NCBI GenBank assembly: GCA_023846275.1
Contig: CM043865.1
Location: forward strand, 34,424,412 to 34,488,411
Direction: 5' to 3'
DNA: 64,000 nucleotides
Source: Vanilla planifolia
Lineage: Eukaryota; Streptophyta; Magnoliopsida; Asparagales; Orchidaceae
The translations under genes and the position numbers were made by a program. This document shows, one piece after another, positions 62,530 to 64,000 of the stretch (position 1 is the first letter of the stretch; every line of letters begins with the position of its first letter). Under the pieces are notes generated by a model. It ran no database searches, had not been told where the DNA came from, and worked only from the letters and a program-made list of their open reading frames with translations.

Positions 62530-64000
62530 CAAACTACAAAGAAGTTAGATGATCTGAAAAAAAAGATACAAATAAGGTTAAAGAGAAGAAGTTTAGCAAT
62601 AAAACATTATTCAAGTGCACTAGTTTGGAGGCTCAAGAGAGACATCCAACTAAGGTGACGAGAGAATAAAGAGCAACTAGTTATACCAAAAGAATGACTT
62701 TTAAAATTTATATGTGAAATTAAATACTAAAGGAGAAAGACTTACAAACTTGTCATAAGGACAATGGAAATTAAAGCTCAAAAGAAAAAAAATATAGCAA
62801 GGGCAAATATAAAAAATAACTAGTCAAAAATGAATAATTAAATCTAGATAAATGATTTATTTTTATTTATTTTCAATAAAATTGTGATAAATAATTGATT
62901 TAAGTGAGCTTAGTTGTTCGAAAAAAAATATAATTTTTTTTTGTCAACATTTTATAGAAAATTTATAGAATGGAAGAAGAGTAATACTAAAGAAGATGAA
63001 AGTTAAAACAAAATTAGAATCAAATGCTTATAGAAGGAAATGTGTAAAAAAAAGTGGTATTTCTTGGCAAACTAAGCCATTTAGAATTATTTTGAAGTCA
63101 AAAAGAGTATCAAAAGAGTGGAAGAAAAATATCTTTGTACTTCTATGAACAAAGTGGACATTAGACTTATGTTAATTACAAAGGAACCAAGTTGATTATT
63201 CAATTATGAAACTCATCAAGAGGGTGATTGAACATAGTTATGATGAGAGATCAATATAGTTTAGAATTAAATTGGTTTTATGTCAAGATGACTGACCATT
63301 TATCCTATACAATTGCTAAGAGGTTTAATAAAAAAATATAGAACAAGAAAAGAATACCTTTATTTGAACTTTATTAATATAAAGTAAACATATGATAGAG
63401 TACTCGCAAAAGTATTTTAACAGATCTTAAAAGTTAAAGAAAGTTAATAGTATAATATTATAAAATCATTAAAGGCATATATAATAGAACAATAACATGA
63501 ATATGAACTTAATAAGAATACACTAGATTTTTTTTATCATAGTTGAACTTCATCAAGACTTTATTATAAGGCTTAACATTTTTTAGTAAATTATAAATGT
63601 TTTTACTAGTTAGGTCTAAGATGAAGTTCCATAACATAAGTTTTATATTGATAATATTGTATATATAGAGGGCTAAAGCCAATTTGGACTTATGAAAAAA
63701 TCTTTACAATTCAAAGGGTTTCATTGTAGTAGATTTAAGTATATAGAATACAACAATTTTAACAAGTTAAAATACGATGCTATAAAGATGCTAAAATACT
63801 AAAGAATAAAATGTTTCATTATCTTGGGTCTATACTCTGAAATAATAACAAAATTTATAAGAAGTTAATCAAAATATCCCAACAAGTTAAGTGGAATGTA
63901 AGAGTACTACAATATATTATGGGATCAAAACATTTCATTTAATGTTAAAAGTAAATTTTATAAAATTATGATAAGATCAACAATATTATGTGACACAGAA
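62530..64000 (+). mobile_element. Degenerate RTE-like LINE, truncated by the window end
   Basis: Broken plus-strand frames follow the reverse-transcriptase order of the plant RTE-type LINE. KKSGISWQTKPFRIILKSKR (about 63045-63110) corresponds to the --GI-WLTKLFN-I----- motif. WKKNIFVLL follows, corresponding to W-KS-LVPI. IGFMSR (about 63270-63290) corresponds to QFGFMPGRST. LLRGLIKKYRTRKEYLYLN (about 63314-63370) corresponds to LLR-L-EKYRE-KKDLHMVF. TYDRVLAKV (about 63391-63417) corresponds to KAYDRVPRE. HYLGLYSEI (about 63820) and SKFYKIMIRSTILCDTE (about 63949 to the end) correspond to RYLGS-- and GKFYR-AIRP-MLYG-E. Numerous stops and indels show it is dead. It lies upstream of, and opposite to, the visible part of SEC6, possibly in a SEC6 intron. 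Confidence 0.8.

Overview
This is nuclear DNA of a flowering plant. It is very AT-rich, its genes are split by many GT-AG introns, and its spacers and introns carry decayed LTR and non-LTR retrotransposons and long TA microsatellites. The N-terminus of the first gene resembles, from memory, that of some monocot TGA factors, so a non-grass monocot is a reasonable but weak guess. Nothing looks bacterial or organellar: no CRISPR, operons, rRNA or recognisable tRNA.

Layout. 1-8.3 kb is AT-rich spacer with TA microsatellites. 8.3-10.5 kb holds a leftward Ty3/gypsy-like remnant. About 10.7-34.8 kb is a rightward TGA-type bZIP transcription factor gene. I reconstruct nine coding exons (377 codons, every junction in phase); the first intron of about 15 kb contains a LINE fragment and an almost full-length, decayed Ty1/copia element. 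About 35.1-48.7 kb is a rightward RAE1 gene, the WD40 mRNA-export nucleoporin: 11 exons, 346 codons, all in phase. Its 5.4-kb fourth intron contains an antisense LINE remnant with a tandemly duplicated reverse-transcriptase block, and intron 9 contains a recent ~180-bp tandem duplication. 48.7-53.7 kb is AT-rich spacer. 53.78-54.25 kb (minus) is a small unrecognised two-exon gene, possibly damaged. 55.2-61.7 kb (minus) is the C-terminal part of the exocyst subunit gene SEC6 (eight exons, 5' end outside the window), with an apparent one-base deletion in one exon. 62.5-64.0 kb is a decayed RTE-like LINE that runs off the window.

The three main genes act in unrelated processes: transcription in defence and redox responses, nuclear mRNA export, and exocytosis. 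They are ordinary neighbours, not a pathway cluster. The points most worth a second look are the SEC6 frameshift, the retroelement-filled first intron of TGA with an internal GC-rich island carrying a palindromic TGACGTCA (the binding-site class of TGA factors), the RT block duplication, the intron-9 duplication, and a TRIM-like triplicated repeat in RAE1 intron 4. I found no convincing previously undescribed system. All exon boundaries come from reading splice signals and remembered family sequences, with no search or alignment run.
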